Positions 18,581 through 27,887 of a stretch of 64,000 bases of DNA are shown piece by piece. The notes below the pieces were generated by a model. That model was not told where the DNA came from and searched no databases. It was given only the letters and a program-made list of their open reading frames with translations. The position numbers and the translations under genes were made by a program. Each line of letters opens with the position of its first letter. The first letter of the stretch is position 1. This DNA comes from Microcoleus vaginatus PCC 9802. Its GTDB lineage: Bacteria > Cyanobacteriota > Cyanobacteriia > Cyanobacteriales > Microcoleaceae. Location of the stretch: assembly GCA_022701275.1 (NCBI GenBank), contig CP031740.1:5655001-5719000 (forward strand), given 5' to 3'.

Positions 18581-20509
18581 GTGAGTAATTTCCAACTGCT
18601 GACGATCGATGGCGACCCGATTTTCCGGCTGGGGCTGCGAGTCGCTTGCGAGCAGTATCCAGACTTGCAAGTTGTCGCAGAGGTTTCAAGGGGAACCGAG
18701 GCTTTGCGAGTTCTAGAAGCTCGCTCGCTCGAATCGGTAGCAGCCAAGAAACCCGCAGATTTGGTAATTTTGGCTGTTGAGGCTTTAAATTTGCGATCGG
18801 GTCAAACAGAGGCGCTGGGATTTTGTCGCGAACTCAAAAGTTTGTACCCCAACCTGCCCCTGTTGCTGCTAGGCGGGCCGCTGACACCGGAGCTGTTGGC
18901 GACGGTACAGGCTACGGGCGCGAATGGCTATTGTCCTAAAGGTAGAGATATTTCCTTGACCATCGAAGCTATTCGCGCGGTGGCATCTGGTCGCACTTAT
19001 TGGGGGACGGATACGGCAGCTAACTCCGGAATAGAAATAAATGCAGCGGGGGTTCAAATAGTAGAAAACTCCGCAGCAATTGCAGATAAAAATGCAGGTA
19101 ATTCGACAGTTGATACGCCAGTACACAAAAAAATGCTGGCTTATTTTTGTCTTTCTGGACTACGGGAAATAGATGCAACTTTGGCGGTTGTCCAAGCTGA
19201 TTTGCAAGAGATCAGAGCCGCAGAGCCGACAGATTTGCCCTCTATTTTAGATGGGGTTGTCCTCAGCGGGCGCCGCAGAGAATTGCTGGCAGCTCGTTGG
19301 ATTGTCAATCAGTTATTATTTGAAGGAAAAGGAGAGAAGGCAGAAGGCAGAAGGCACAGGAGAGAAGGCAGAGGGGAGAAAGAAGAAATTAGAGGCGAGA
19401 ATTTGTTAAATAATTCTCAATCGCAATTAGCGAATTCCCAAGTTTCGGCTGAATCTTTGGTGGTTGCAACTAATTGGCAAGGTAGCTTGTTTGACTCGGT
19501 GGCGGCTAAATTGCAGTTTGAGTTGGTGAATTTGACTGGCTTGCCTTTGGAAATCGATATTTTGCGATCGCCCAAAAAGCATGAATTGATGAGTTCCATC
19601 CTGCGGAAGTTAAAGGATTTGCTGGAGGAATTGCGTTTTTCGCAAGTGCAGCCAACTCAATTGTCGCAAAAAATGCCTGCTATTTTACGGAATTTGTGGG
19701 AGGCGACAATCATAGATTTTTTTGGCAGATACTATACACTGCAAACAGGAGAAAATCGGGTTTTTGATGGCAGTCAAGCAAGCTTAAAACTGGGAGAAAG
19801 TCAAGGGGGAAGCGCTGCTTATCTCTTGGCAGGCAGCGGCGTAGAAGTTGTGCCGATGCTGCTGGCAGATGCTGATGTAGTTGCAGCAGAAATTCTTGAC
19901 AAAATACCGATGACCGTTGATTTTTTTGCACATTTGCTATTTGAAATTCCTCTAACAGTTGACAATATTTCTTGTGTTTCTGGCAGCCCAGAAGCAATGC
20001 AGCGAGCTGAAGCTTTGTTAGAAAATTTGGCAATACAAGTTGCTAGCGGAGTGGTACAGCCTCTATTAAATAATTTGGCAAATATTGAAGAAATTAAGCA
20101 AATTTTTTACGATGGTAAGTTGATTTCCACGCGAGAAATTGAGAGATTTCGGAATGATTTGTCGTGGAGATATAGCTGGGATAGATATTTTGTGGAACCG
20201 AAAGCTATTTTTGAAAGCAGGCTTTGGCTGTTTGTTTTGGGCGATTCTGGAATTAAGAAAATTTCTATTTATGCTCCGAGAAATGTGGAGTTAGCACAGC
20301 TTTCGGGGTGGCAGTTAGCCTTGACCTTGCTGCTGGAAACCAGGGATGCGATCGCACCTAGAGTTCGCGCGGTTATTTCGCTGTTGGGTGCTGGGGTTGT
20401 TTACGTTTTGACTCAGGTTATAGGGCGGGGAATTGGTTTGATCGGGCGGGGAATTATCCAGGGGATTGGTAATTCTTTGCAAGATAGCAAGTTTGGGAAA
20501 AATGGGTGA
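18581..20509 (+). CDS. DUF3685 (Ycf55-like) protein with degenerate receiver domain
   Basis: 642 residues from a GTG. The first 140 residues look like a receiver domain (FQLLTIDGDPIFRLGLR ... NGYCPKGRD), but the strand that should carry the phosphorylated Asp reads LVILAVEAL, so it is a pseudo-receiver. The rest is the DUF3685 domain shared with the plastid ycf55 product, ending in hydrophobic and Gly-rich segments (VISLLGAGVVYVLTQVIGRG). Function is not established. Around residues 248-275 a very basic/acidic low-complexity run (GEKAEGRRHRREGRGEKEE) matches a purine-rich repeat inserted in frame. Confidence 0.8.
   Translation: MSNFQLLTIDGDPIFRLGLRVACEQYPDLQVVAEVSRGTEALRVLEARSLESVAAKKPADLVILAVEALNLRSGQTEALGFCRELKSLYPNLPLLLLGGPLTPELLATVQATGANGYCPKGRDISLTIEAIRAVASGRTYWGTDTAANSGIEINAAGVQIVENSAAIADKNAGNSTVDTPVHKKMLAYFCLSGLREIDATLAVVQADLQEIRAAEPTDLPSILDGVVLSGRRRELLAARWIVNQLLFEGKGEKAEGRRHRREGRGEKEEIRGENLLNNSQSQLANSQVSAESLVVATNWQGSLFDSVAAKLQFELVNLTGLPLEIDILRSPKKHELMSSILRKLKDLLEELRFSQVQPTQLSQKMPAILRNLWEATIIDFFGRYYTLQTGENRVFDGSQASLKLGESQGGSAAYLLAGSGVEVVPMLLADADVVAAEILDKIPMTVDFFAHLLFEIPLTVDNISCVSGSPEAMQRAEALLENLAIQVASGVVQPLLNNLANIEEIKQIFYDGKLISTREIERFRNDLSWRYSWDRYFVEPKAIFESRLWLFVLGDSGIKKISIYAPRNVELAQLSGWQLALTLLLETRDAIAPRVRAVISLLGAGVVYVLTQVIGRGIGLIGRGIIQGIGNSLQDSKFGKNG
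19328..19392 (+). repeat. Purine-rich repeat inserted inside the DUF3685 coding region
   Basis: GAAGGCA/GAGAAGG-type units repeat over about 65 bases without breaking the frame, coding for a charged Glu/Arg/Gly run. This resembles the intergenic purine-rich heptamer arrays (compare 23277-23335 on the other strand) and looks like repeat invasion of a tolerant linker. Confidence 0.55.
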
Positions 20510-20724
20510 TGGTTGGACAACGAGTAGTAGAAAATCTTGCATAAATCTTTGAGGCAAGGCGGAAACCGCAGATTAATCGGGATTAACACCGATGCTTTTC
20601 AAAATATTTTGCGAATGTCTGCAAGAGTTGTGGTGTAGGGAAGTTAACCGATTTGATATAATTGGTAATTGGTGATTGGTGGTATTATAGATAAAACTTA
20701 ATGCTATAAGAAGGTTGAAATTTT

Positions 20725-21210
20725 ATGAGTATTATGATAGCGATAGATGCCGATCGCATAAACAGTTTAGATTTGTCTCCGGTGCGGACTGTGATTGAAA
20801 AGTGGCTGGCCGAAGGAGCGATCGCCCAAAACGAACAACAGCTACAATTTGAAATTGAGTATCCGCGCGAAGAGTTAGATCCGCGAGAAATTTCAGAAAT
20901 TCCCGAAGTGCGGCTGTGGTTTATTCGCTTGGATGCTTGTTACCCTTGGCTGCCATTTTTGCTGGATTGGAAAGCGGGAGAATTGGCACGCTATGCCGCA
21001 ATGTTGGTGCCGCACCAGTTCCACCGAACCCAAGGTATTCAGTACAATCCTGAAGCTTTGGAAATGTTTTTGATGAACAAAATTTTTGTGTTGACTGATT
21101 GGTTGAATCAGCAGGGAATCCCCAGTAAATCGAAGTTGATGGCGATGTCGCAGATGTTTGGTTATGATTTGGAGGATGCTTTTTTTGATGTGATTGTGCC
21201 GAACAAATAA
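20725..21210 (+). CDS. CRR6 family NdhI maturation factor
   Basis: 161 residues matching the CRR6 family across its length: EVRLWFIRLDACYPWLPFLLDWK, ELARYAAMLVPHQFHRTQGIQYNPEALEMFLMNK (in part) and a C-terminal MSQMFGYDLEDAFFD. CRR6 helps assemble the NdhI subunit into the hydrophilic arm of the NDH-1 complex, which serves cyclic electron flow and respiration. It is soluble with no signal peptide. It stands alone between DUF3685 and the oxidoreductase genes on the same strand. Confidence 0.9.
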   Translation: MSIMIAIDADRINSLDLSPVRTVIEKWLAEGAIAQNEQQLQFEIEYPREELDPREISEIPEVRLWFIRLDACYPWLPFLLDWKAGELARYAAMLVPHQFHRTQGIQYNPEALEMFLMNKIFVLTDWLNQQGIPSKSKLMAMSQMFGYDLEDAFFDVIVPNK

Positions 21211-21514
21211 GCGAGCGCGCCTCTAATTAAGATACTCCTAATTAGGTAGGCTACTCTATACCTTAAGACTAAGAACAAAGGTATAAACCCGGTTTCTTCC
21301 CTTGTGGGGCGGGCTTTCCAGTCCGCCTCGGAAGCTATAAGTTCTATCCACAACAGGTTAATTAAGCTTAACAGCAACCGTACTCAGGGTTTAATACAAT
21401 CCTTAAACCAGCGCGCCTCAAAAAATTGTTGCTGGACTTCAGAATTTTCTCAGAATTGATAGTTAGTTTAAATAGACAACGATCGCCCCATTCAATCGAT
21501 CGAGGAAATTTACC
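21211..21514. repeat. Intergenic region with two dispersed palindromic repeats
   Basis: A shortened AAACCCGGTTTCTT unit (21285-21298) is followed at 21303-21327 by the TTGTGG-linked hairpin GGCGGGC/GTCCGCC, copy 2 of the family at 9159 and 48961. The two repeat types sit within 5 bases of each other. The rest is spacer before the FAD oxidoreductase gene. Confidence 0.55.
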
Positions 21515-23047
21515 ATGAAAACAGATTACCTCATCGTCGGCAGTGGTTTATCAGCACTGGTTTTCGGAGCTTTGATGGCAAACTCTGGCAAAACCGTACA
21601 CATCCTCGAAGCTCACGAGCACCCCGGAGGCTTTGGTCACACCTTTACGATGGCCAAAAAGTACACCTTTAATGCCCAATTCCACTACGTTTGGGACTGC
21701 GGCGAAGGACATACAGTAAATCGAGTTCTCAAAAAACTCGGTCTCGATCGAGATGTCACCTTTGAACGGTACGATCCGAATGGCTACGACCACATGAGAA
21801 TGCCTGGGTATGCGCTGGATATTCCCTCGGAACCAGAGGAACTGATCCGCAGATTGTCGGCGCTGTTTCCCGAAGCGGGCGAGAGAATTCGCCAATTCGT
21901 CAACGAAGTCGAGAAAACCGGCAACGGACTCAGAAAACTCGCTCCTCCCGTCAAACCAATTGAATTGCTCAAAAATTTCGGTGACGTATTCTGTGCCGTC
22001 CAACACCTCAACAGTACACTTCAGGACGTTTTCGACAAGTTCCAACTCCCGCAAGCCGCCCAAACCCTATTAGCCCTGCAATGGCCGGACTTTTTGCTGC
22101 CTCCAAATCAGCTTTCTTTCTATGCTTGGATTGCCTTGTTTAGAGGGTATCAAGAAGGCGCATTTTACCCGACCCAGCATTTTGAAGCTGTCATCAATTC
22201 TTTAGTTAATGTCATTGAATCCAACGGGGGGAAAGTTCTATTAAACCATGAAGTCACGAATTTTAGGGTGACAAACAGAACAGTAACAGGAGTTGAAGCG
22301 ATGGATTTGACCACGCATCAAACCCATGAATTCACGGGGGACACGGTGATTTGCAACCTTGACCCGAAAAGAGCGGCCAAGATGATTGGAGAGGAACTGT
22401 TCTCTAAAAAAGTGCGGCGGAAACTCAACTATGAGTATTCTGCATCTAACTACATGGTGTACTGCGTTGTCAAAGATATCGATCTCCGAGACTATGGATT
22501 TGGCAAGTGGAATACGTTTCATTCGGAACACCTGGATCTAAATGAAGCTTTTGCTCAAATGTATGAGCAAAATGATTTTTCTCGTCCGAGCTTTGCAATT
22601 ACAACGCCAACTTTACTGACCCAAGCGCGGGGGGATTGTCCAGAAGATTGTCAAATTGTCGAATTTCTGACTGTTGCTAATTACAGCTATTTTAAACAAC
22701 TTTGGGATAGCGATCGCAAAGCTTACAGACAGAAGAAACAAGAGATTCTGGACTCGATTTTAGATGTAGTTGAAAAACACTATGTTCCGAATTTCCGCAA
22801 ACACATGGTCTTTCATGTTACCGGAAGTCCGACGACTAACGAGCGCTTCTGTTGGTGTCCTAACGGTAATTCCTACGGTTCCAGCCTGACGCCGCGCAAC
22901 ATGGGGGTCGATCGACTAAATCATGAAACATCCCTCAACAATTTCTATTTCTGCAACGCCTCCTCGGGCTATCCAGGCTTTGCGCCGACATTTTGGACGG
23001 GGGCGCTGCTTTATCAACGTTTATCCGGCGATGCGATTTTAGGCTAA
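21515..23047 (+). CDS. FAD-dependent oxidoreductase, phytoene desaturase/CrtISO-like
   Basis: 510 residues. It opens with the FAD-binding Rossmann motif YLIVGSGLSALVFGALMA and EAHEHPGGFGHTF, as in carotenoid isomerase and retinol saturase relatives. The C-terminal FAD signature is present (LNNFYFCNASSGYPGFAPTFW). Likely redox or isomerisation chemistry on a polyene or other hydrophobic substrate; the exact substrate is unknown. GAGGAAA precedes the ATG by 6 bases. It is followed 308 bases on by a second FAD enzyme in the same direction, so the two may act in one pathway. Confidence 0.8.
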   Translation: MKTDYLIVGSGLSALVFGALMANSGKTVHILEAHEHPGGFGHTFTMAKKYTFNAQFHYVWDCGEGHTVNRVLKKLGLDRDVTFERYDPNGYDHMRMPGYALDIPSEPEELIRRLSALFPEAGERIRQFVNEVEKTGNGLRKLAPPVKPIELLKNFGDVFCAVQHLNSTLQDVFDKFQLPQAAQTLLALQWPDFLLPPNQLSFYAWIALFRGYQEGAFYPTQHFEAVINSLVNVIESNGGKVLLNHEVTNFRVTNRTVTGVEAMDLTTHQTHEFTGDTVICNLDPKRAAKMIGEELFSKKVRRKLNYEYSASNYMVYCVVKDIDLRDYGFGKWNTFHSEHLDLNEAFAQMYEQNDFSRPSFAITTPTLLTQARGDCPEDCQIVEFLTVANYSYFKQLWDSDRKAYRQKKQEILDSILDVVEKHYVPNFRKHMVFHVTGSPTTNERFCWCPNGNSYGSSLTPRNMGVDRLNHETSLNNFYFCNASSGYPGFAPTFWTGALLYQRLSGDAILG

Positions 23048-23355
23048 GGAAAATTGGCAATTGGTTATTTTCCTGTTTCTCTCGTTCCTTGGCAAAGCCA
23101 AGGAATGAATTTCACTCTTGCTCTGCCTGTTCTTAAAAATCTCTCATTTCTGCTCTCATTATCTCGTTCCTTGGCTCTGCCAAGGAATGAATTTCTGGAG
23201 GCTCTGCCTCCTCTTAAAAATGACCAGGCATAGCAAGAGTGAAATGCGTTCCCAGGTTCTACCTGGAAACAAGAATTTCTTCCTTCTTCCTTCTTCCTTC
23301 TTCCTTCTTCCTTCTTCCTTCTTCCTTCTTCCTTCTATCAATCTAGGAGTGAACT
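23048..23355. other. Repeat-filled spacer between the two FAD oxidoreductase genes
   Basis: Contains repeated TTCCTTGGC..GCCAAGGAATGAATTTC units (around 23088-23113 and 23164-23192) that read as inverted and direct copies, then the pyrimidine heptamer array. No gene. An AGGAG at 23346-23350 serves the next gene. Confidence 0.6.
23277..23335 (+). repeat. TTCCTTC heptamer tandem array
   Basis: About eight near-perfect copies of a pyrimidine heptamer ending 20 bases before the next start codon. The copy number of such arrays is often variable, and its position in the 5' leader could affect translation or RNA structure. Confidence 0.8.
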
Positions 23356-24570
23356 ATGAGAATTGCAATTGTTGGGGGCGGAGCGAGCGGTATGGCAGCA
23401 GCCTACTGGCTCGATAAACAGGGGCATCACGTCACTGTGTTGGAAAAGCAGCCGATTTTAGGCGGACACATTCGGACGCTCAACAAAAATGTTGCGCCCA
23501 ATCAATCCGAGTGCAATGAAATATTAGAAAATGGGGTGCTGGAATTTCCCACTGTGTTTTACAATTTCGTGGCTTTTATGCAGGAGCTAGGCGTTGAATT
23601 AGAACCCGTGCAGATTGGTTCCGCGCTGTTTCTTAAAGATGGCGATCACTTTTTGTCTAAGGTCTCTATCAGGAAAAATTTTACAGGAATCCAACGCCTG
23701 CTCGAGTATTTGCGGCTCGATAGTATCTACGCTCGTTCGGCTGCATTTATTTTAAAAATGCGGTTTGCTAAACAGCACGATTTCTACGATGTGCCGCTTT
23801 CTCAGAGTTTGAAAAGCTCCAACATCCGCAATTATTGGCTGAAGTTGCTGACGATGTACAGCTACTCGATACCGTTTGAATCCCTCGACAATTTTCCGGC
23901 CGAATTGGCGCTGCCTGTTCTGCGCGACTATGCCTTGGTCAACTGGGTGAGGATTAAAGGCGGGGTGTATTCTTACATTGAAAAGATTCTGGAGCGGTTT
24001 AAGGGCGATATACGGCTGAATGTGGAGATTGCCCAGACTTTCAGAAGTGCTGATGCTGTAAAAATTGTGCTTTCTAATGGGGAGAGTCAGGAATTTGATA
24101 AGGTGGTTTTTGCGATGCCACCAGACCAAGTGATGAGGCTGTTGTCTGACCCGACGGATGCGGAAACGAAGCGGTTTTCGGCGTGGAAAGCCAATTATGC
24201 AACGACTGTGCTGCATTCGGATACATCAATGTACGATCGCTACGGTATCCGCAAGTTATCAGAATTTGATTTTTTCGAGACGGACAAGGGATGGGGATAT
24301 AATGCGAGCTTGAATCAGCTTTGCGGCATTTCATCCCCACGAGAGTACAGTTTAGCTTTTCAACTGCAGGAGTCGATCGCCAAAAAAGACATTATTCACA
24401 TTCAGAAACATCACACGCCGCTATATAATGTCGAGTCTTTTCGCTATCGAAATGAAGTTATCGAGACTAATGGCGAAAACAACACTTATCATGCAGGAGC
24501 TTATTTGGGGGATGGTTTGCACGAAGGAGCCATTACCTCTGCTTTGCGAGTCGCAAAATTAATTGGGTGA
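23356..24570 (+). CDS. FAD-dependent amine-oxidase-type oxidoreductase
   Basis: 404 residues. The N-terminal dinucleotide motif IAIVGGGASGMAAAYWL plus EKQPILGGHIRTL defines the NAD(P)-binding/amine oxidase FAD fold. The C-terminal FAD contact is YHAGAYLGDGLHEGAITSA. The type is similar to cyclopropane-fatty-acid-associated and carotenoid-modifying oxidoreductases, but the substrate is unknown. A good AGGAG lies 6 bases before the ATG. It follows the CrtISO-like gene in the same direction. Confidence 0.8.
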   Translation: MRIAIVGGGASGMAAAYWLDKQGHHVTVLEKQPILGGHIRTLNKNVAPNQSECNEILENGVLEFPTVFYNFVAFMQELGVELEPVQIGSALFLKDGDHFLSKVSIRKNFTGIQRLLEYLRLDSIYARSAAFILKMRFAKQHDFYDVPLSQSLKSSNIRNYWLKLLTMYSYSIPFESLDNFPAELALPVLRDYALVNWVRIKGGVYSYIEKILERFKGDIRLNVEIAQTFRSADAVKIVLSNGESQEFDKVVFAMPPDQVMRLLSDPTDAETKRFSAWKANYATTVLHSDTSMYDRYGIRKLSEFDFFETDKGWGYNASLNQLCGISSPREYSLAFQLQESIAKKDIIHIQKHHTPLYNVESFRYRNEVIETNGENNTYHAGAYLGDGLHEGAITSALRVAKLIG

Positions 24571-24717
24571 GCTCAATGGTCATGCTACAAACTCTCGCAA
24601 ATATCAGTAAATTTCTTGCCGGTGCAACACTCTCACAAAAGTAATGATGTCTGCATCAAACAGTTAAACCAATGCGAGAGTCGTCCACTCGGATGCGAAA
24701 TTAATTTTTGGCGTTGC

Positions 24718-25590
24718 CTAAGCTGCGACACCACGTGCTGTAGTTAAGTAGACATCATTGCTCAAAGATGGGGGCATTGTTGATCCGGCTAACTGAGTAC
24801 CCTCAAAGTTGGTTCCCGTGAATGTTGCCCCGCTCAAGTCGGCTTCGCTCAAGTCTGCATAGCACAGCCTAGCCCAATCAAGGTTTGCCTGCACCAAAGA
24901 AACTCCCACCAGATTTGCCCTGGTTAAATCTGCTCCCATCAACTTGACGCCCCGCAACTGAGCCCCGCTGAGATTGGCAGCTAACAAGTTCGAGCCTTCC
25001 AAGTTTACCCCGTTCAGTTTGGCTCCGCTCAGGTTGACCCCATTGAGATCCGTCCTGCTCAGGTCGATGCCATTGATGTAAGCTTTGCTGAGATAGATGC
25101 CTGTTAGTTGAGCGCCAAAAAGCTTTGCACCGCTGAGTTTTGCCCCTCCGCAGTTGGCCCAGTTAAGGTTTGCTCCCGTGAGGTTTGCGCCCCGCAGGTT
25201 GATGAATTGCAGGTCGGCTGTACACAAATTGGCGTTCCAGAGGATGGCCATCGCCAGGTTGCTACCTATGAGTTGGGCGCCACTCAACTTTGCCCTGGGC
25301 AGTTTTGCTTTGACGAGGAAAGCTCCGCTGAGATTGGCTTTCGTGAGATCTGCGTCCGCTAGTCTGGCTTGACCCATTTTGGCAAAACTCAGATTTGCCC
25401 TGTAAAGGTTTGCGTCGTTGAGTTCTGCTTTAGTGAGATGCGCCCGACTCAGGTTAGCTCCCGATAGGTTAGCCCTCGAAAAATTTACCCCGACCAAGAT
25501 GGCTCCGCTGAGGTTTGCTCCGCTAAGGTTAGCGCCAGCAAAGTCTCTGTTTCCATTTTCGTACTCTTTGAGCAGCTCGGTTACTTCCAT
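24718..25590 (-). CDS. Pentapeptide-repeat protein
   Basis: 290 residues made almost wholly of A(D/N)LxX pentapeptides (ANLSGANLSGAIL, ADLTKANLSGAFL and so on), about 45 units, which fold into a right-handed square beta-helix. No membrane or enzymatic domain is present; a short helical head (MEVTELLKEYENGNRDF) caps it. Such proteins are abundant in filamentous cyanobacteria and few have known roles. The regular codon pattern also creates long spurious frames on the opposite strand. Confidence 0.9.
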   Translation of the reverse strand: MEVTELLKEYENGNRDFAGANLSGANLSGAILVGVNFSRANLSGANLSRAHLTKAELNDANLYRANLSFAKMGQARLADADLTKANLSGAFLVKAKLPRAKLSGAQLIGSNLAMAILWNANLCTADLQFINLRGANLTGANLNWANCGGAKLSGAKLFGAQLTGIYLSKAYINGIDLSRTDLNGVNLSGAKLNGVNLEGSNLLAANLSGAQLRGVKLMGADLTRANLVGVSLVQANLDWARLCYADLSEADLSGATFTGTNFEGTQLAGSTMPPSLSNDVYLTTARGVAA

Positions 25591-26445
25591 AGCGGTCAGA
25601 TTCCTAATAGCAGAAATTTATCTAGAAATAAACACTCTTTATAGATATTTTATCTCAAAGGGAGTGGAGGCGCTCGCACTTTCAAGAAAGCTGACAATTA
25701 ACTTTATATTTATACATATATAGCAATCCTTGCAGGAGTCGTAAATTTTTACCCCACCCCAACCCTCCCCGAACCCGCTCGCTCGGAAGTAAGAAATTCA
25801 CAAATGATGCGAGGATTACTATACTTTGTGCTTTTTCCCGAGTCCCGACCTTTTTGAGGTCATAGTCTGAAACCTTTGATTTATCGTGGGCCTCTAGTGT
25901 GCTTCGGCAAGCGTTGCGATCGTACTGAGATCAGTGAAACCGTTATTCTCAGTAGGTAAGCCATCAAACACTGTCCGAAGTGTTAATCAATAGTTAGAAT
26001 CAATATTCTTGTTGTCCACTGTGGCTAACAGCTTTTTTAAACGGAGACTGCAAATTTGTTAGTTGTGTTTGCGTCAGGTGTCGCGAAGCCTGGCAGGGTC
26101 ATTGATTTATATTTTATCTACTGTCATTTTTCATGAAAATTAGAAATGGAACAACAGCTTACTCAGGGAGAATTTTTCTCGGTTGTCTCGCAGCAGTTAT
26201 ACGATCGTGCTTTTCAATATTTCCTTGAGTCGATCAGGGTTAAAAGTAATTTCAGACATTCTACTTCTGAGGAATTTATCGATATGCCTAACGGTAGAGG
26301 GTATTCGTTCAAAACCTAGCAGATAATATACTGCAGATGGTACAAAACTAACAGCGAGTAGTATCTGTATAGGATCACCCCCTCTACTGACAGTTAGACA
26401 AATGTGTCCATCTATGTTATGCTGAGTCAAAATTGAGGAAGGATC
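25591..26445. other. Long intergenic region
   Basis: About 850 bases. An inverted repeat AACACT/AGTGTT near 25969-25986 could form a weak hairpin. A leftward frame at 26197-26430 with a TTG start was considered and not accepted. GAGGAAGGA at its right end is the ribosome site of the small gene at 26446. Confidence 0.4.
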
Positions 26446-26562
26446 ATGTCAAAAGAAAGAAAAAGCAACAAAGAAGTCAAAAAGCCAAAGAAACAACCTG
26501 ATGGTGTTGCTAAGCCGAAGGATGACAAAAAAAATTATGGTAGCAGCGAGGGCCGCAAGTAG
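26446..26562 (+). CDS. Very small lysine-rich protein (38 residues)
   Basis: MSKERKSNKEVKKPKK begins a 38-residue, strongly basic protein ending SEGRK. It is preceded by an excellent ribosome site (GAGGAAGG, 4-5 bases before the ATG), which is the main reason for calling it. Similar short KERKSNKEVKKPKK proteins are, to my memory, found in many bacteria without known function. Its position at the left edge of the restriction-modification cassette may be chance. Confidence 0.65.
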   Translation: MSKERKSNKEVKKPKKQPDGVAKPKDDKKNYGSSEGRK

Positions 26563-26709
26563 AGATAGCTGCCACTCTCTGAACGGTGATTAATTGTGTT
26601 CAATTGTCATTACTATCGATTTTTAACAGATTTAAATATCCTTTTTTGGGAGTATCCGAAAACAGGTTTATTATATCTAGGGAATATGCAGTGCTAAACC
26701 CAAAGAATA

Positions 26710-26973
26710 ATGAAGTCTGTTTTTAGCGATCAATATGAAACCTTCCGTTGCTGTATGATTGCGGCTCGTAAAGAAGCGCAACTAACTCAGGAGTCTGTTG
26801 CTAAATCTCTTAAAAAGCCCCAGTCTTTCGTAGCCAAATATGAAAACGGTGAACGACGGTTAGATGTAATTGAGTTTCTGTTAGTTGCTCATGTAATTGG
26901 TGTAGATCCTTGCGATATTATTAGGAAAATTTCACAAAAAATATCTGAAGGATATTGTGAGAGCGAGATATGA
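26710..26973 (+). CDS. XRE-family HTH regulator, probable restriction controller (C) protein
   Basis: 87 residues with one helix-turn-helix: ARKEAQLTQESVAKSLKKPQSFVAKYENGERRL, the usual XRE layout. Its stop overlaps the start of the restriction endonuclease gene (ATGA, 26970-26973), so translation is coupled. This is the layout of type II systems in which a controller protein delays endonuclease expression after the cassette enters a new host. The operator would be expected in 26563-26709, but no clear paired C-box is visible by eye. Confidence 0.8.
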   Translation: MKSVFSDQYETFRCCMIAARKEAQLTQESVAKSLKKPQSFVAKYENGERRLDVIEFLLVAHVIGVDPCDIIRKISQKISEGYCESEI

Positions 26974-27887
26974 ATACCCAAGATGTAATCAGACTGGCCT
27001 CCCAATATTTAGATCGCTTATCGGGTAACACTTTCGATGTTTTAGATGTATCTAAACCTGTTACCGTAGATGCAGCGGTGAACCTGTCTAAAGTTATCTC
27101 AAAGCTTTCGCCCTTAGTCGGAAATTTAATCGAATTTAACACCATTGAATTCTTGAATCAACAAAATGAGTTCGCTGAATTGGGAAAGTGGCATAGGCAA
27201 GATCCTGGCTTTCCAGATACTATTTTCCTCGGCATAGTTCAACCAACGCCAGGATTAGAAATTAAAGCGTGGTTCCCACTAGCAACAGAGATAACAGCAC
27301 GTTTCAAAGATAGTCAAAATCACTTTAGGTTTGATCAGACCTACGTGGCTATCCTGGCATGGCTACCCGATAAAATCATCTATGGCAAGCCTCGCATTCT
27401 TGATGTGTGCGTTGTCTCTGGTTTATCGGTAGCTGTAGCGAGAGATACCCACTATCACAATCCGCCGGATTATCTTGTTTTAGAGCCGGAAGATACAACT
27501 CAAAGAACAGCAAATTTGCAACAAACAAACACCAGTGGATATAAATTCCAAGGCTCTGCTGAGGAGTTTATAGAAGCTGCGAAAATAGTTGATTCATGGG
27601 GTACTCAAGGAAAAGTCTACAAACCAACTAGAGAGTATCAGCGCCTTCTGCGGGAGCTACGGATACGCTATGAATATAGACTAGATACAAATTTTGCAAA
27701 GATGGACAGAATTGTACATCCAGGCATTGAGGAATTTAAGCGACGTGTATACAATACTGAAGTTTCCGGTATGACCGTTGGTCGGTGGAATAAGCTTTTA
27801 TCAAGTCGCCTAGAAGACAGCATCAAGAAATCCCTACAAGATTATCTACAGATTAGAGAAGAGAGTATTGATGAAATTATTGATTAA
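26970..27887 (+). CDS. Type II restriction endonuclease (PD-(D/E)xK type)
   Basis: 305 residues. A PD-(D/E)xK catalytic site is visible as PD83, then E97-x-K99 in LEIKAWFP. Its size, the upstream controller gene, and the converging DNA methyltransferase identify it as the endonuclease of a type II system. The recognition sequence cannot be read from the protein. Its stop overlaps the methyltransferase 3' end by 11 bases (27877-27887), making a compact cassette. Confidence 0.82.
   Translation: MNTQDVIRLASQYLDRLSGNTFDVLDVSKPVTVDAAVNLSKVISKLSPLVGNLIEFNTIEFLNQQNEFAELGKWHRQDPGFPDTIFLGIVQPTPGLEIKAWFPLATEITARFKDSQNHFRFDQTYVAILAWLPDKIIYGKPRILDVCVVSGLSVAVARDTHYHNPPDYLVLEPEDTTQRTANLQQTNTSGYKFQGSAEEFIEAAKIVDSWGTQGKVYKPTREYQRLLRELRIRYEYRLDTNFAKMDRIVHPGIEEFKRRVYNTEVSGMTVGRWNKLLSSRLEDSIKKSLQDYLQIREESIDEIID

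Noticed and set aside
18060..18689. Arg-rich minus-strand frame and Arg-rich plus-strand frame over the Pro-rich tail
   Set aside because: Low-complexity shadows of the EPYYPPAP repeats; the main frame continues from a clear membrane protein.
25108..25723. Plus-strand frames opposite the pentapeptide-repeat gene
   Set aside because: They are shadows of the repeated codon pattern; only the minus strand gives A(D/N)LxX repeats.
26197..26430. Leftward 77-codon frame before the small basic gene
   Set aside because: TTG start, no ribosome site and no recognised motif. The tail (FNPDRLKEILK) looks protein-like, so it could be a remnant, but the support is too thin.
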